The notes under the pieces are model-generated. The model was not told the DNA's origin, ran no database searches, and saw only the letters and a program-made list of their open reading frames with translations. A DNA stretch of 44,948 bases from CAYNVS01 sp964400725 (GTDB lineage Bacteria; Myxococcota_A; SURF-8; CAYNVS01). The translations under genes were made by a program, and so were the position numbers. Location of the stretch: assembly GCA_964400725.1 (NCBI GenBank), contig CAYNVS010000024.1, positions 1 through 44,948 of the forward strand, read 5' to 3'. Of the stretch, positions 6,371 through 15,370 are shown piece by piece. The number at the start of each line of letters is the position of its first letter. Position 1 is the stretch's first letter.

Positions 6371-9300
6371 ATGACCGTCGAGAAAGAGACCAGAAGAGGA
6401 AGAACGATGACCAAAGTTAAAGCCGCAAACAGGCTTATCAACAGATATTTCACCCGCGCCGGACACTCCCCCTACGACATGGTCGAATGGAAAAAATGCG
6501 ACAGCGCGATTTACCAGCCCAACGGCGAAGTAGTCTTTTCCATGAAAGGGGTGGAAGCTCCGGAGAATTTTTCGCAGCTTGCCGTTGACATAGCCGTTTC
6601 AAAATATTTCCGCAAAGCGGGCGCGCCCAAAACCGGCTGCGAAACCAGCGTGCGCCAAATGGTTTACCGCGTAACGCGCACGGTCGCGCAGTTCGGCCTT
6701 GATTTTGGCTACTTCAAAGACGCCGACGAAATGAAGACGTTCGAGGACGAGCTCGCCTACCTGCTGCTGACGCAGCGCGGCTCTTTCAATTCGCCGGTCT
6801 GGTTCAACCTCGGACTGCACCACGTTTACGGCATATCCGGCTCCGGCGGCAACTTTTACTGGGATTTCAAAAAGAAAACCGTAGTCCAATCGACCAACTC
6901 TTACGAGCGGCCGCAATGTTCGGCCTGCTTCATTCAAAGCGTCAACGACGACCTGATGAGCATTTTCAACCTCATAAAAAACGAGGCGCGCGTCTTTAAA
7001 TACGGGTCGGGCAGCGGCACCAACTTCTCGCTCATCCGCGGCAAAATGGAAAAACTTTCGGGCGGCGGAACGAGCTCCGGCCTTATGAGCTTCCTAGAAG
7101 TGTTCGACCGCGCCGCGGGAGCGACGAAAAGCGGCGGAACCACGCGCAGAGCGGCCAAAATGGTCATTCTCAACGCCGATCACCCAGAAATACGCGACTT
7201 CATAAATTGGAAAGTAAAGGAAGAGGCGAAAGTCGGCGCGCTCATCGCTTCGGGCTACGATTCCGACTTCAACGGCGAGGCGTACAAAACGGTTTCCGGC
7301 CAGAACGGCAACAATTCCGTCCGCGTGAACGACGCCTTTATGAAAGCGGTCGAGTCCGACGGTCTATGGGAAACGAAATACCGCACCGACTCCAAAGTCA
7401 ACGAGAAATTCAAGGCGCGCGACCTGTTCAACGAACTTGCCGAGGCCGCATGGAAGTGCGCCGACCCCGGTCTGCAGTTCCACGACACTATCAACAAGTG
7501 GCACACCTGCAAGGCGTCGGGCGACATCAACGCCAGCAACCCCTGTTCCGAATTCATGTTCATCGACGACTCGGCCTGCAACCTGTCGAGCCTCAACCTG
7601 ATGAAGTTCGTTAAAAACGGCGGCGCGCTCGACGTTCCGGCGTTCAAGCAGGCGGTAAAGCTGTTTATCACCGCGCAGGAAATCATCGTGGACGCCAGCT
7701 CCTATCCCACCGCGGAAATCGCGCGGAACAGCCACCTGTTCAGGCCGCTGGGCATCGGCTACGCCAATTTAGGCGCGCTGCTTATGGTAAAAGGGCTTCC
7801 CTACGATTCGGACGAAGCCCGCGCGTTCTCGGCGGCCGTTACCTCGCTTATGACCGGTTTCGCTTACGAAGTCAGCGCCGGCATAGCCGCCAACATGGGC
7901 GCCTTCGAGGAATACGAGAAGAACAAAAAGCCGATGCTTGAAGTAATTCACATGCACATGGACGAAAGCCGCCGCATCGACAAAAGCGCGCTTTCAAAGG
8001 ACGACCAAAACCTTTACGTCGAGGCGCTGGACGCTTGGCGCAAGGCGCTGGACGCGGGCGAGAAGCACGGCTACCGCAACGCGCAGGTCTCGCTTTTGGC
8101 TCCCACCGGAACCATCGGCTTCCTGATGGACTGCGACACGACCGGCATCGAGCCCGATTACGCGCTGGTAAAATACAAGAAGCTGGCGGGCGGCGGATTT
8201 TTGAAAATCATCAACGCCAGCGTTCCGCAGGCGTTAAAAAAGCTCGGCTACGACGAAGTGCAAATCAACGACATAATAGCCTACGTGCAGGGGACGCAGA
8301 CGCTCATCGGCGCGCCGCATATAAACCACAAAACGCTCGCCGAGAAAGGGCTTACCCGCGAAGAGATAGCGCGCGCGGAGAAGGCTCTGCCGTCGGCAAT
8401 GGAGCTCTCAAGCGCGTTCTCTCCGTCCATAGTCGGCGCGGCGTTGTACGAGAGAATCGGCCTGCCGCTGGAAAAATGGGGAGAAATACTTACGAGGCTC
8501 GGCTTCGACGAAAAACAAATCGCCGAAGCGGAAGACGCGATATGCGGCGTCGGCACCATCGAGGGCGCGCCCGGACTAAAGAAGGAACACCTGCCGGTCT
8601 TCGACTGCGCCAACCCGAACGGCCGCAAGGGCGTCCGCTTCATCGAGCCGATGGGGCACGTCCGCATGATGGCCGCGGTTCAGCCTTTCCTTTCCGGCGC
8701 AATTTCCAAAACGGTAAACCTTCCCAAAACGGCTTCCGTGGAAGACGTAAAGAAAATTTTCATGGACTCTTGGAAGCTGGGGCTGAAGGCGGTGGCGGTT
8801 TACCGCGACGGCAGCAAGCACAGCCAGCCCCTTTCCAGCGATAAAAAGGCCGACGCCGCGTCGAGAACGGCGTCCGACTACGAAGCCGAAATAGCCGATT
8901 TGAAGGCGAAACTCGCCGAGACCGAGGCCAAACTGGCGGCGGCAAACGCCGTTTTAGCCGCGCCCAAAGCCGAGCGCAGGCGTCTGCCGACAAAGCGCAA
9001 GGGAATTACTCAGGAAGTAAAAATCGGCGGACAAAAGCTGTTCATCCGCACCGGAGAGTACGACGACGGCTCGCTCGGCGAGATATTCCTCGACATGCAC
9101 AAGGAAGGCGCGACGTTCCGCAGCATTATGAACATGTTCGCAATCGCGGTGTCGCTGGGACTGCAGTACGGCGTGCCGCTTGAGGACTTCGTCGATATGT
9201 TCGTCTTCACGCGGTTCGAGCCCTCCGGCATGGTCAACCACCCGAACATCAAGAGCACGACCAGCATCGTCGATTTCATCTTCCGATTCCTCGCGCTGGA

Positions 9301-9676
9301 ATACCTTGGCCGCACCGACTTCGTGCAGGTTCCGCCGATGATCGCATTAATGGAGAAAAAAAGCGGCGACGCGGCGCACTCGCCTAATAAGCCGGCTCTA
9401 GTTCAAACTCCGCCGGCGTCCCAAAAGGCCGCCGCCGTTAAAAGCGAAGCAAAAACCGTTTCCGCCGCCGATACTAAAGCGGCTCGCGGCAGCGAGGGAA
9501 ATGCTAGCGCTAATTCTCGCGAAGCGGACGCCAAGACCGGCCTTCAAGGCGTAAACGCGCAGCTCGGCAAACTGATGGGCGACGCGCCGATGTGCAATAT
9601 ATGCGGCAACCTGACGCTTCGCAACGGAACTTGCTACAAGTGTATAGTCTGCGGCAACTCGATGGGCTGCTCGTAG
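6371..9676 (+). CDS. nrdJ: Class II (adenosylcobalamin-dependent) ribonucleotide reductase
   Basis: Reduces ribonucleotides to deoxyribonucleotides in the cytoplasm using a B12-derived radical, without needing oxygen. Of 1101 residues, the catalytic barrel shows the NPCSE motif (N390, radical C392, E394). Candidate redox cysteines are C183 or C186 in PQCSAC and C403 in DDSACNLSSL. A short coiled coil (about 835-865) leads to a TSCPD-type domain (about 870-980), an Ala/Ser-rich linker (about 990-1065) and a six-cysteine tail CNIC...CYKC..CG...GCS (1075-1100). The tail likely carries the shuttle cysteines or a zinc site. GGAG precedes the ATG at 6371; a second in-frame ATG at 6407 with AGAGGAAG is also possible. 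Controlled by the NrdR boxes; ends at the terminator 9701-9729. Confidence 0.96.
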   Translation: MTVEKETRRGRTMTKVKAANRLINRYFTRAGHSPYDMVEWKKCDSAIYQPNGEVVFSMKGVEAPENFSQLAVDIAVSKYFRKAGAPKTGCETSVRQMVYRVTRTVAQFGLDFGYFKDADEMKTFEDELAYLLLTQRGSFNSPVWFNLGLHHVYGISGSGGNFYWDFKKKTVVQSTNSYERPQCSACFIQSVNDDLMSIFNLIKNEARVFKYGSGSGTNFSLIRGKMEKLSGGGTSSGLMSFLEVFDRAAGATKSGGTTRRAAKMVILNADHPEIRDFINWKVKEEAKVGALIASGYDSDFNGEAYKTVSGQNGNNSVRVNDAFMKAVESDGLWETKYRTDSKVNEKFKARDLFNELAEAAWKCADPGLQFHDTINKWHTCKASGDINASNPCSEFMFIDDSACNLSSLNLMKFVKNGGALDVPAFKQAVKLFITAQEIIVDASSYPTAEIARNSHLFRPLGIGYANLGALLMVKGLPYDSDEARAFSAAVTSLMTGFAYEVSAGIAANMGAFEEYEKNKKPMLEVIHMHMDESRRIDKSALSKDDQNLYVEALDAWRKALDAGEKHGYRNAQVSLLAPTGTIGFLMDCDTTGIEPDYALVKYKKLAGGGFLKIINASVPQALKKLGYDEVQINDIIAYVQGTQTLIGAPHINHKTLAEKGLTREEIARAEKALPSAMELSSAFSPSIVGAALYERIGLPLEKWGEILTRLGFDEKQIAEAEDAICGVGTIEGAPGLKKEHLPVFDCANPNGRKGVRFIEPMGHVRMMAAVQPFLSGAISKTVNLPKTASVEDVKKIFMDSWKLGLKAVAVYRDGSKHSQPLSSDKKADAASRTASDYEAEIADLKAKLAETEAKLAAANAVLAAPKAERRRLPTKRKGITQEVKIGGQKLFIRTGEYDDGSLGEIFLDMHKEGATFRSIMNMFAIAVSLGLQYGVPLEDFVDMFVFTRFEPSGMVNHPNIKSTTSIVDFIFRFLALEYLGRTDFVQVPPMIALMEKKSGDAAHSPNKPALVQTPPASQKAAAVKSEAKTVSAADTKAARGSEGNASANSREADAKTGLQGVNAQLGKLMGDAPMCNICGNLTLRNGTCYKCIVCGNSMGCS

Positions 9677-9700
9677 AGAGCGAATTGAAGAAAAACTTGG

Positions 9701-9729
9701 AAGACGGACTTAACTGTCCGTCTTTTTTT
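9701..9729 (+). terminator. Rho-independent terminator of nrdJ
   Basis: AAGACGGAC (9701-9709), loop TTAACT, GTCCGTCTT (9716-9724): a perfect 9-bp stem followed by a T-run to 9729. It lies 24 bp after the nrdJ stop. Confidence 0.93.
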
Positions 9730-9772
9730 GTTTGCGCCAAGCCGATAAATTTTATTTCCAACGCCCGCGTTT

Positions 9773-9781
9773 TGGTATAAT
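9773..9781 (+). promoter_or_regulatory. Extended -10 promoter of the cysteine-rich lipoprotein gene
   Basis: TGGTATAAT (9773-9781) is an extended -10 (TGn followed by consensus TATAAT). No good -35 is seen at the usual distance, which is normal for this promoter class. Expected start near 9788, then GGAGG and the ATG at 9814. Confidence 0.65.
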
Positions 9782-9813
9782 TTATAAAGATAAGAACTCT
9801 TTGGAGGCTTGAC

Positions 9814-11559
9814 ATGAAAAAAATAAACCGCCGCAAAATTTTTGCCGCCGCCGCCGCGCTTTTATCCGCGCTGTTATTCGCCGCCGGATGCGGAAGCTCC
9901 GGAACGGCCAAACAACAGGCCGACGACGAGCTCGAAGTTCTCGAAACCGCCGACGAGCGGGAGCAGGAAGCCGACGACGCCGAGAAGTGCGTCAAAGACG
10001 AGAAGGAATGCCGCGAAAACAACGCCGTGGTTAAGTGCGACGCGAACGGCAATTGGATATGGCAGACCACCTGCGACGGCGATTACGTTTGCTTCGAGGG
10101 GCGGTGCATAGATAAAAGCGAAATCGAGTTGGAGGACGAGGCCGAGCCGGAAATCGAGGAAGAAAAGGCTTCCGAGCCGGAGACGTCGGACGGCGACATA
10201 GTAACTTACGACGCCGAACCCGAACAGGATTTGCCCGCATGCGAGCCCGGAACGCTTCGCTGCCGCAACAACAACGTTGAAAAATGCGGCGCGGGCGGAA
10301 TATCGTGGACGCTCGTTCAGAAGTGCAACGAGTGCCAAGTCTGCGACATCGACCATTGCAAAGAGGTAGGCGACTGCGACGTTCAGCCTGAGCCGGAGCT
10401 TGAAAGCGAAAAAGAAAAAGATCCGGAGCCCGTCGAGGAAGAGAAGCCTTGGTGTTCCGCCGCTGAAAATCCGGCTTACTGTCAAGGGTCGATATTAACG
10501 GTCTGCAACGAGCAAAACGGCGAGATGGAAAGCGTGAATTGCGAGCAAAACTACGCGTTGTGCATGATTTGCTCGGACGGAACGCCCCGCTGCGTGGGGC
10601 AGGAAGGCGCCTACTGCGACGACGGCGACCCTTGGGGCTGCCTGCCCGGCCTCGGCTGCGAAGAAAACTTCTGCGTTCCGCCCAAAGGGTGCAAGGACGT
10701 AAAAGATTTGGTAGAAGGAGACAACATAGGGACGACGATGAACGCTACGGACGACCTCGGCCACGAAGCCGGAACGTGCGCGCCGCGCTCTCTCTTCGGG
10801 TTCGACAACGTTTACAGGTTCAACCTTGCGGCCAACCGCATGCTTGAGGCCGAGCTGACCGGAACGAATATTAGTTCGGGCGCCATTTACGTTCTTACCG
10901 ACTGCATGGACGGAGCCGCATGCGCGCAGGGAACGACCTACGTTGACGGAGCTTATAAAAAGCTGCGCTTCCTCGCGCCGCAAACCGGTTCGTATTATCT
11001 GGTCGTCGATTCCGACAACGGATACATTAATTATACGCTCAAAGCGAAGTTTATGCAGTCGTCGGCGTGCAATATAAAAGCGGTTGTGGAAGCGAACGCG
11101 GAGCTGGCGGGAAGCACCTGCGCGGCGGGAGCGAACTTCGACCCCGGCTCAAGCTGCCGCTACGGCTCGCTTAAAAACGCGCCCGGCGAAGAAGTTTACT
11201 ACATGATAAAAGTTCCGGCCAACGCATCCGTAACGGCCAAACTGCAAACTTTCACCGCCGGAGCCGACGGCGTAATTTACGCGCTAAGCGACTGCTCCGC
11301 GCCGGTGTGCGAAATCGGAGTGGACGCCTACGGAGTCAATATGGCGGAAGAAGTAAAGGTCGGAACCGCGTCCGCGCGCTCGGCCATAATAGTGGTTGAC
11401 GGCAAGGATAAATGCTTCGACTACACGCTCTCCATCCGCTACGAGCTGTACGGCGGATGCGACGCCGCGCCTTTCGCCTCGACGGCGCTCTTTTGGGCGG
11501 CCGCAATGGCGGCGCTGTTCCTCGGAAGAAGAGCGGCGCGCGCGTTTGCGAAGAAATAA
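9814..11559 (+). CDS. Cysteine-rich lipoprotein with PPC-like domains and MYXO-CTERM-like tail
   Basis: Surface or periplasmic protein of unknown function. The 581 residues begin with a lipoprotein signal (LLFAAGC, lipidated C26). Three cysteine-rich modules follow (about 59-98, 143-182, 214-260), built on a pattern of C, 'NNxVxKC', an aromatic turn and C-rich end, separated by Glu/Pro-rich linkers. Two beta domains (about 293-413 and 419-543) resemble bacterial pre-peptidase C-terminal (PPC) domains. The tail has GGC (C549), a hydrophobic stretch (554-570) and GRRAAR, the plan of a MYXO-CTERM sorting signal. GGAGG precedes the ATG. A smaller acidic cysteine-rich lipoprotein lies at 34952-35785. 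The many cysteines presumably need the disulfide enzymes encoded nearby. Confidence 0.85.
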   Translation: MKKINRRKIFAAAAALLSALLFAAGCGSSGTAKQQADDELEVLETADEREQEADDAEKCVKDEKECRENNAVVKCDANGNWIWQTTCDGDYVCFEGRCIDKSEIELEDEAEPEIEEEKASEPETSDGDIVTYDAEPEQDLPACEPGTLRCRNNNVEKCGAGGISWTLVQKCNECQVCDIDHCKEVGDCDVQPEPELESEKEKDPEPVEEEKPWCSAAENPAYCQGSILTVCNEQNGEMESVNCEQNYALCMICSDGTPRCVGQEGAYCDDGDPWGCLPGLGCEENFCVPPKGCKDVKDLVEGDNIGTTMNATDDLGHEAGTCAPRSLFGFDNVYRFNLAANRMLEAELTGTNISSGAIYVLTDCMDGAACAQGTTYVDGAYKKLRFLAPQTGSYYLVVDSDNGYINYTLKAKFMQSSACNIKAVVEANAELAGSTCAAGANFDPGSSCRYGSLKNAPGEEVYYMIKVPANASVTAKLQTFTAGADGVIYALSDCSAPVCEIGVDAYGVNMAEEVKVGTASARSAIIVVDGKDKCFDYTLSIRYELYGGCDAAPFASTALFWAAAMAALFLGRRAARAFAKK

Positions 11560-11598
11560 CCGCGCTTATCGTTAAACGCAAAGAACGCGGCGGCGTCC

Positions 11599-12198
11599 AT
11601 GATGGAATCAAAAGAAAACCGCAGCAAATGGCGCGTATTCGTCGCGCTTCCGGTATCGGAAGAAGCCCGCGCCGCGCTGTGGCGCAGGCAGGGAGAACTG
11701 GAAGGCTCGTTCGACCGTAAAAGCGCAAACTTCGTCAATCCCGAAGGGATTCACATCACGCTCAAATTCATCGGCGACTGCGATCCGTCGGTTATTCCGC
11801 CGCTGGCCTGCAATTTAAAAAAAGCTCTCGAAGGCGCGGCTCCTTTTAAATTAACCGTCGCCGGAACCGGCGTTTTCCCGACTCCGAGCGCGCCGAGGGT
11901 TCTTTTCGCGAAAGTCGCCGACGACCCCGAAGGAGCGCTTGCGGACTTGCGGAAAAGAGTTGAAAACGCCTGCCTCGCCTGCGGATTTGCCGCGGAAACG
12001 AAACCGTTCATGCCGCACCTTACGATTGCGCGGCTTAAAAACATAAACCTCAACCATTACAAGCTGCTGCGCGTAGAACCCGATTCGCCCTTCTTCGGCT
12101 CGTTCGCCGCCGACAGGGTAAACGTTTACAGGTCCTTCCTTTATTCAACCGGCGCGCAGTATAAAATTATAGAATCAATAGTCCTTAAAGGCGGCTGA
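11599..12198 (+). CDS. thpR: RNA 2',3'-cyclic phosphodiesterase (LigT/ThpR family)
   Basis: Two-histidine phosphoesterase that opens 2',3'-cyclic phosphates on RNA ends; the family was first described as 2'-5' RNA ligase. The 199 residues carry both HxTx motifs, HITL at 52-55 and HLTI at 140-143, at the normal spacing. The N-terminal WRVFVALPVSEE is typical. Two ATGs in a row begin the frame, and no clear ribosome site is visible. It starts 39 bp after the cysteine-rich lipoprotein gene and may be cotranscribed with it. The repeat at 12222-12261, with a hairpin followed by T residues, may end its transcript. Confidence 0.92.
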   Translation: MMESKENRSKWRVFVALPVSEEARAALWRRQGELEGSFDRKSANFVNPEGIHITLKFIGDCDPSVIPPLACNLKKALEGAAPFKLTVAGTGVFPTPSAPRVLFAKVADDPEGALADLRKRVENACLACGFAAETKPFMPHLTIARLKNINLNHYKLLRVEPDSPFFGSFAADRVNVYRSFLYSTGAQYKIIESIVLKGG

Positions 12199-12221
12199 GC
12201 GCCGAAAACGCAAAGACTTTT

Positions 12222-12261
12222 ACAATAAAATCCGCGCGCTCCGCGGCCTCTGCGGTTTTTT
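12222..12261 (+). repeat. Dispersed intergenic repeat, copy B
   Basis: ACAATAAAATCCGCGCGC then TCCGCGGCCTCTGCGG and TTTTTT. CCGC (12241-12244) can pair with GCGG (12252-12255) ahead of the T-run, so it may also act as a terminator for thpR. It matches copies A (1518) and C (38591). The rest of the 241-bp gap 12199-12439 holds no recognisable gene. Confidence 0.6.
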
Positions 12262-12439
12262 ATCCAAAGCGGGAGCGGGTCTGAGGTTCTCGCGTCTTTC
12301 GCTCAAGCCGGGAGGGGCGAAGCCTTTTTCGGCTTAGTTTCATTTTCCGCTTGTCTCATATGGTTAATCTGATAATATTCAAGGCGTCGGAAATTTTCCG
12401 TCGGCATAACGGCAGGTTTTTGCGAAAGGTTTTTATTTA

Positions 12440-14821
12440 ATGTGGGCGTCAATTAAAAAATACTTCAAAGCGTTTGCGGTGCTTAAAGAATGTCCGAGGG
12501 AAGTCTGGATAATGTACGGCCTGACGATATTCGACAGCCTCGCTTACTTTACGTTGTCCTACGTTTTAATAAAATATCTGACGGACAACTACGGCTTTTC
12601 CGACGTCGCCGCCGGATGGATTTACGGCGCGTGGACTATGGTCATATCCATAGTAATATTCTTCGTCGGCGCCTTTACCGACACCATCGGCGTGAAGAAA
12701 GCTCTGCTGGTGGGGCTCGCGATGCTTGTAATATCGAGAGGGCTTCTCGCGTTCGTGCCGACGCTGCCCGACAACCAGTTCCAATTCTCGACCGACTACC
12801 TCGTTCACGAATGGAAAGTGAACAGCTACACGCCGCCCGTCCCCAAAGGACAGGAGCAGCCTAAGCCGCCCAAGTTTGAAGAAGAAACTTGGCAAATTGA
12901 GAAAAAGGGAGACGAACTTGTCGTGCGGCAGGTCGGCGGCGAAACGTACATCTCGGACGTTATGACCGGCCACGAGCTTAAATGCTCGGACGGCACGTTT
13001 TACTCGAAAGAGGAAGAAGAGGCCGGCAAGCCGGAAATGAAGAGCGCCGTCATCTTCGAGAGCGCGGACGGAACGAAGAAGGGAAAAATCAATTTTACCG
13101 GCAAACTGCGCTCCCGCGACGGCGAAAAACGGACTGAATGGGAGAAGTTCGGGGCGGCGGGAGTATGGGAGGAACACCCGACGGCCAAGGGGCAGCCGCT
13201 GAACGTCAAGGACGAGAACTGGGTTCTGAGCCGCAGCAGGGAAGGGGAATCGAAAAAGGCGGTCGAAGAGGGATTTTTCCAGTCGCTTTACAGCCTCGGC
13301 AAGGCCATCGGCGCGGGGCGCAAGGTAATCGACCATTCTAAAATGGCGCTGGATAAGCTGCAGGTCGTCTCGCCCGACGGCGAAATATATAAAACCACGC
13401 TCGCCTGCTACACCGACGCGAAGCTGGAAGGCGCGCTTGCGAAAAAAATTAATTACCGCGGACTAGATAAGGAATACGCGGAAATCGAGATTAAAAATCA
13501 GGACGAAAGCAAGGTCGGCAAGCTGGCGTTCACCGGCATCATTACCGACGTCCACGGCAAAGAGATGACGATGTGGAAAATCAACACCGCCGCGATGACG
13601 TGGAGCAAACATCCGCAGCACGCCGGAACCTTCACGCCCGAAAACATTAAAAAAGACCCCAAGCCGCTGCCGAAAATGTTTTTTTGGAGCAAGATGAACA
13701 TGATCGCGGTAATCGCGCTTTACATCGGTCTGTTCGTGCTGGCGTTCGGCACCGCGCTGATGAGCCCCGTCATTCTTACCGCCAAAAAATATTACACCAA
13801 CAGCCGCACCCGCACGACGGTCTTCATGGGATATTACCTCGCGGTGAACATCGCGGCGGTTCTTTCGGGTTTCGTCGTGGACAAACTGCGAATTCCGTTC
13901 GGAAATCAGTCGATTTTCATCTTCGGATTCGCCATGGTTTTCCTTTCTTATCTTATAATCCATCTTTTCCTGCGCGAAGGCATAGACGAAGAAGAGCGCG
14001 AGCGGCAGGAGAAAATTAAAGAGCGGCTCGCGAAAGGCGAAACGGTCGATCCGTCCGAGCTTGAAGACCGCCGTTACAAAACGCCCGAAAAGCTCGCAAT
14101 GCTCAAGATCGTAAAAGAGGTCTTTTCCAAACTGTACATCGTCGCCAAGGAAAGCAATTTCTGGCGGTACATACTATTCCTCGTGATTATTTTGGGAGTC
14201 CGGCTGATATTCACGCATTGGTTCATGGTAATGCCAAAGTATTACACCCGCGTGGTCGGCGAAGGAGTGCCGATAGGCTCGCTGAACGCGATTAACCCGT
14301 TCTTGATTTCAATCGGCTTAATCGTCGCGGTTCCGTTGATACAGAAATTCCCGATTTATCCGTGCTTCATAACCGGAACGATTATCTCGGCAATATCAAT
14401 GGTTTTCCTTATGATACCGGGCGGCTCTTTCGGGTTCCTCGGACTGGACACTTGGCAGGGATACTTCCTCATCATTCTGCTTCAAATAATCGTCTTCTCC
14501 GTCGGCGAGGTTATATGGAGCCCTCGAACCAGCGAATACGCCGCAAACATCGCGCCGCGCGGCCGGGTGGGAGCGTACATGTCGCTCTCCGCGCTGGTTC
14601 TGTTCATCAGCAAGCCGCTCAACGGCCTGCTGTCGGGCTGGCTTCTTCAGGAGTACTGCCCCGAAGGCACCTACGAGCGTCTTTACTACCAAGGAGGCTT
14701 TTCATACTGGCAGGGGCCTGAGGTTATGTGGGTGATTTACGGCCTAATAGCAATCGCGTCTCCGATTTTCCTTATTCTGCTGCGCAACGTGATTCAGGCC
14801 AAGAACATAGACGGCAAGTAG
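12440..14821 (+). CDS. Major facilitator transporter (POT-like) with duplicated periplasmic insert
   Basis: Inner-membrane transporter; the substrate is unknown, and resemblance to proton-dependent oligopeptide (POT/PTR) carriers is moderate. Of 793 residues, three helices lie before about residue 108 (about 22-48, 56-80, 87-106), with an MFS motif A, GAFTDTIGVKK, between helices 2 and 3. A hydrophilic insert of about 300 residues (110-415) follows. It falls in the loop after helix 3, which topology places outside the cell membrane. The insert has two related halves: 204-248 (GKINFTG, EW, GVWEEHP) and 348-395 (GKLAFTG, MW, MTWSKHP). Helices resume at about 419 and end with the POT-like VFSVGEVIWSPRTSEYAA and KPLNGLLSGWL. 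AAAGG precedes the ATG. The gene is monocistronic. Confidence 0.85.
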   Translation: MWASIKKYFKAFAVLKECPREVWIMYGLTIFDSLAYFTLSYVLIKYLTDNYGFSDVAAGWIYGAWTMVISIVIFFVGAFTDTIGVKKALLVGLAMLVISRGLLAFVPTLPDNQFQFSTDYLVHEWKVNSYTPPVPKGQEQPKPPKFEEETWQIEKKGDELVVRQVGGETYISDVMTGHELKCSDGTFYSKEEEEAGKPEMKSAVIFESADGTKKGKINFTGKLRSRDGEKRTEWEKFGAAGVWEEHPTAKGQPLNVKDENWVLSRSREGESKKAVEEGFFQSLYSLGKAIGAGRKVIDHSKMALDKLQVVSPDGEIYKTTLACYTDAKLEGALAKKINYRGLDKEYAEIEIKNQDESKVGKLAFTGIITDVHGKEMTMWKINTAAMTWSKHPQHAGTFTPENIKKDPKPLPKMFFWSKMNMIAVIALYIGLFVLAFGTALMSPVILTAKKYYTNSRTRTTVFMGYYLAVNIAAVLSGFVVDKLRIPFGNQSIFIFGFAMVFLSYLIIHLFLREGIDEEERERQEKIKERLAKGETVDPSELEDRRYKTPEKLAMLKIVKEVFSKLYIVAKESNFWRYILFLVIILGVRLIFTHWFMVMPKYYTRVVGEGVPIGSLNAINPFLISIGLIVAVPLIQKFPIYPCFITGTIISAISMVFLMIPGGSFGFLGLDTWQGYFLIILLQIIVFSVGEVIWSPRTSEYAANIAPRGRVGAYMSLSALVLFISKPLNGLLSGWLLQEYCPEGTYERLYYQGGFSYWQGPEVMWVIYGLIAIASPIFLILLRNVIQAKNIDGK

Positions 14822-14876
14822 GAGCGCCGGCTCGGCTCTTATCGCTGAAAGTTCTTTATAGAAGCGGCGTAAATCG

Positions 14877-15344
14877 TCATTCGCGGTGGTAGGGGCGTCC
14901 GTCTAGGAAGGAGAAGGCGCGGAAGAGCTGCTCAAGAAGAATGGCGCGCGCCAAATCGTGCGGAAAGGTCATGCGCGAGAGCGCCAGCTTCATATCGACT
15001 TCCGGGGCGGCGGAAAAATCTATCCCTTCCTGCCCGCCGATTAGAAACGCGAGCCCTTTTTTGGAAGAATTTTTAAATTTGTCCAGTTCCGCGGCGAATT
15101 CTACGGTGGAAAGCTGGCGTCCGCGCTCGTCCATCGCGATTACGGCGTAATCCTTCGGAACCGCCTTGAACAGTTCTAGCGTCTCGAATCGTTTTATTTC
15201 TTTCGGGCTGCGCGGGTCGGCCTGCCGCTTAACCGCTTTAATTTCAACCGCCGCGTATTTTGATAAAAGAGTCGCGTAATGCTCTATAAGCCGCGGGACT
15301 CCTTCCAGTCTGCTGGCGCCGGGCGACAATATTATTATCTTCAT
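14877..15344 (-). CDS. rlmH: 23S rRNA pseudouridine-1915 N3-methyltransferase RlmH
   Basis: SPOUT-fold enzyme that methylates pseudouridine 1915 in helix 69 of 23S rRNA on assembled ribosomes, using S-adenosylmethionine. The 155 residues are the usual length. Signature elements are MDERGRQLSTVEFA, the cofactor loop FLIGGQEGID and the C-terminal MTFPHDLARAILLEQLFRA ending in PYHRE. It starts 26 bp after the lipoprotein gene 15371-15967 and is probably cotranscribed. It converges with the transporter gene. Confidence 0.96.
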   Translation of the reverse strand: MKIIILSPGASRLEGVPRLIEHYATLLSKYAAVEIKAVKRQADPRSPKEIKRFETLELFKAVPKDYAVIAMDERGRQLSTVEFAAELDKFKNSSKKGLAFLIGGQEGIDFSAAPEVDMKLALSRMTFPHDLARAILLEQLFRAFSFLDGRPYHRE

Positions 15345-15370
15345 GCCTTGTTTAAACGGCGCCGCGCGGG

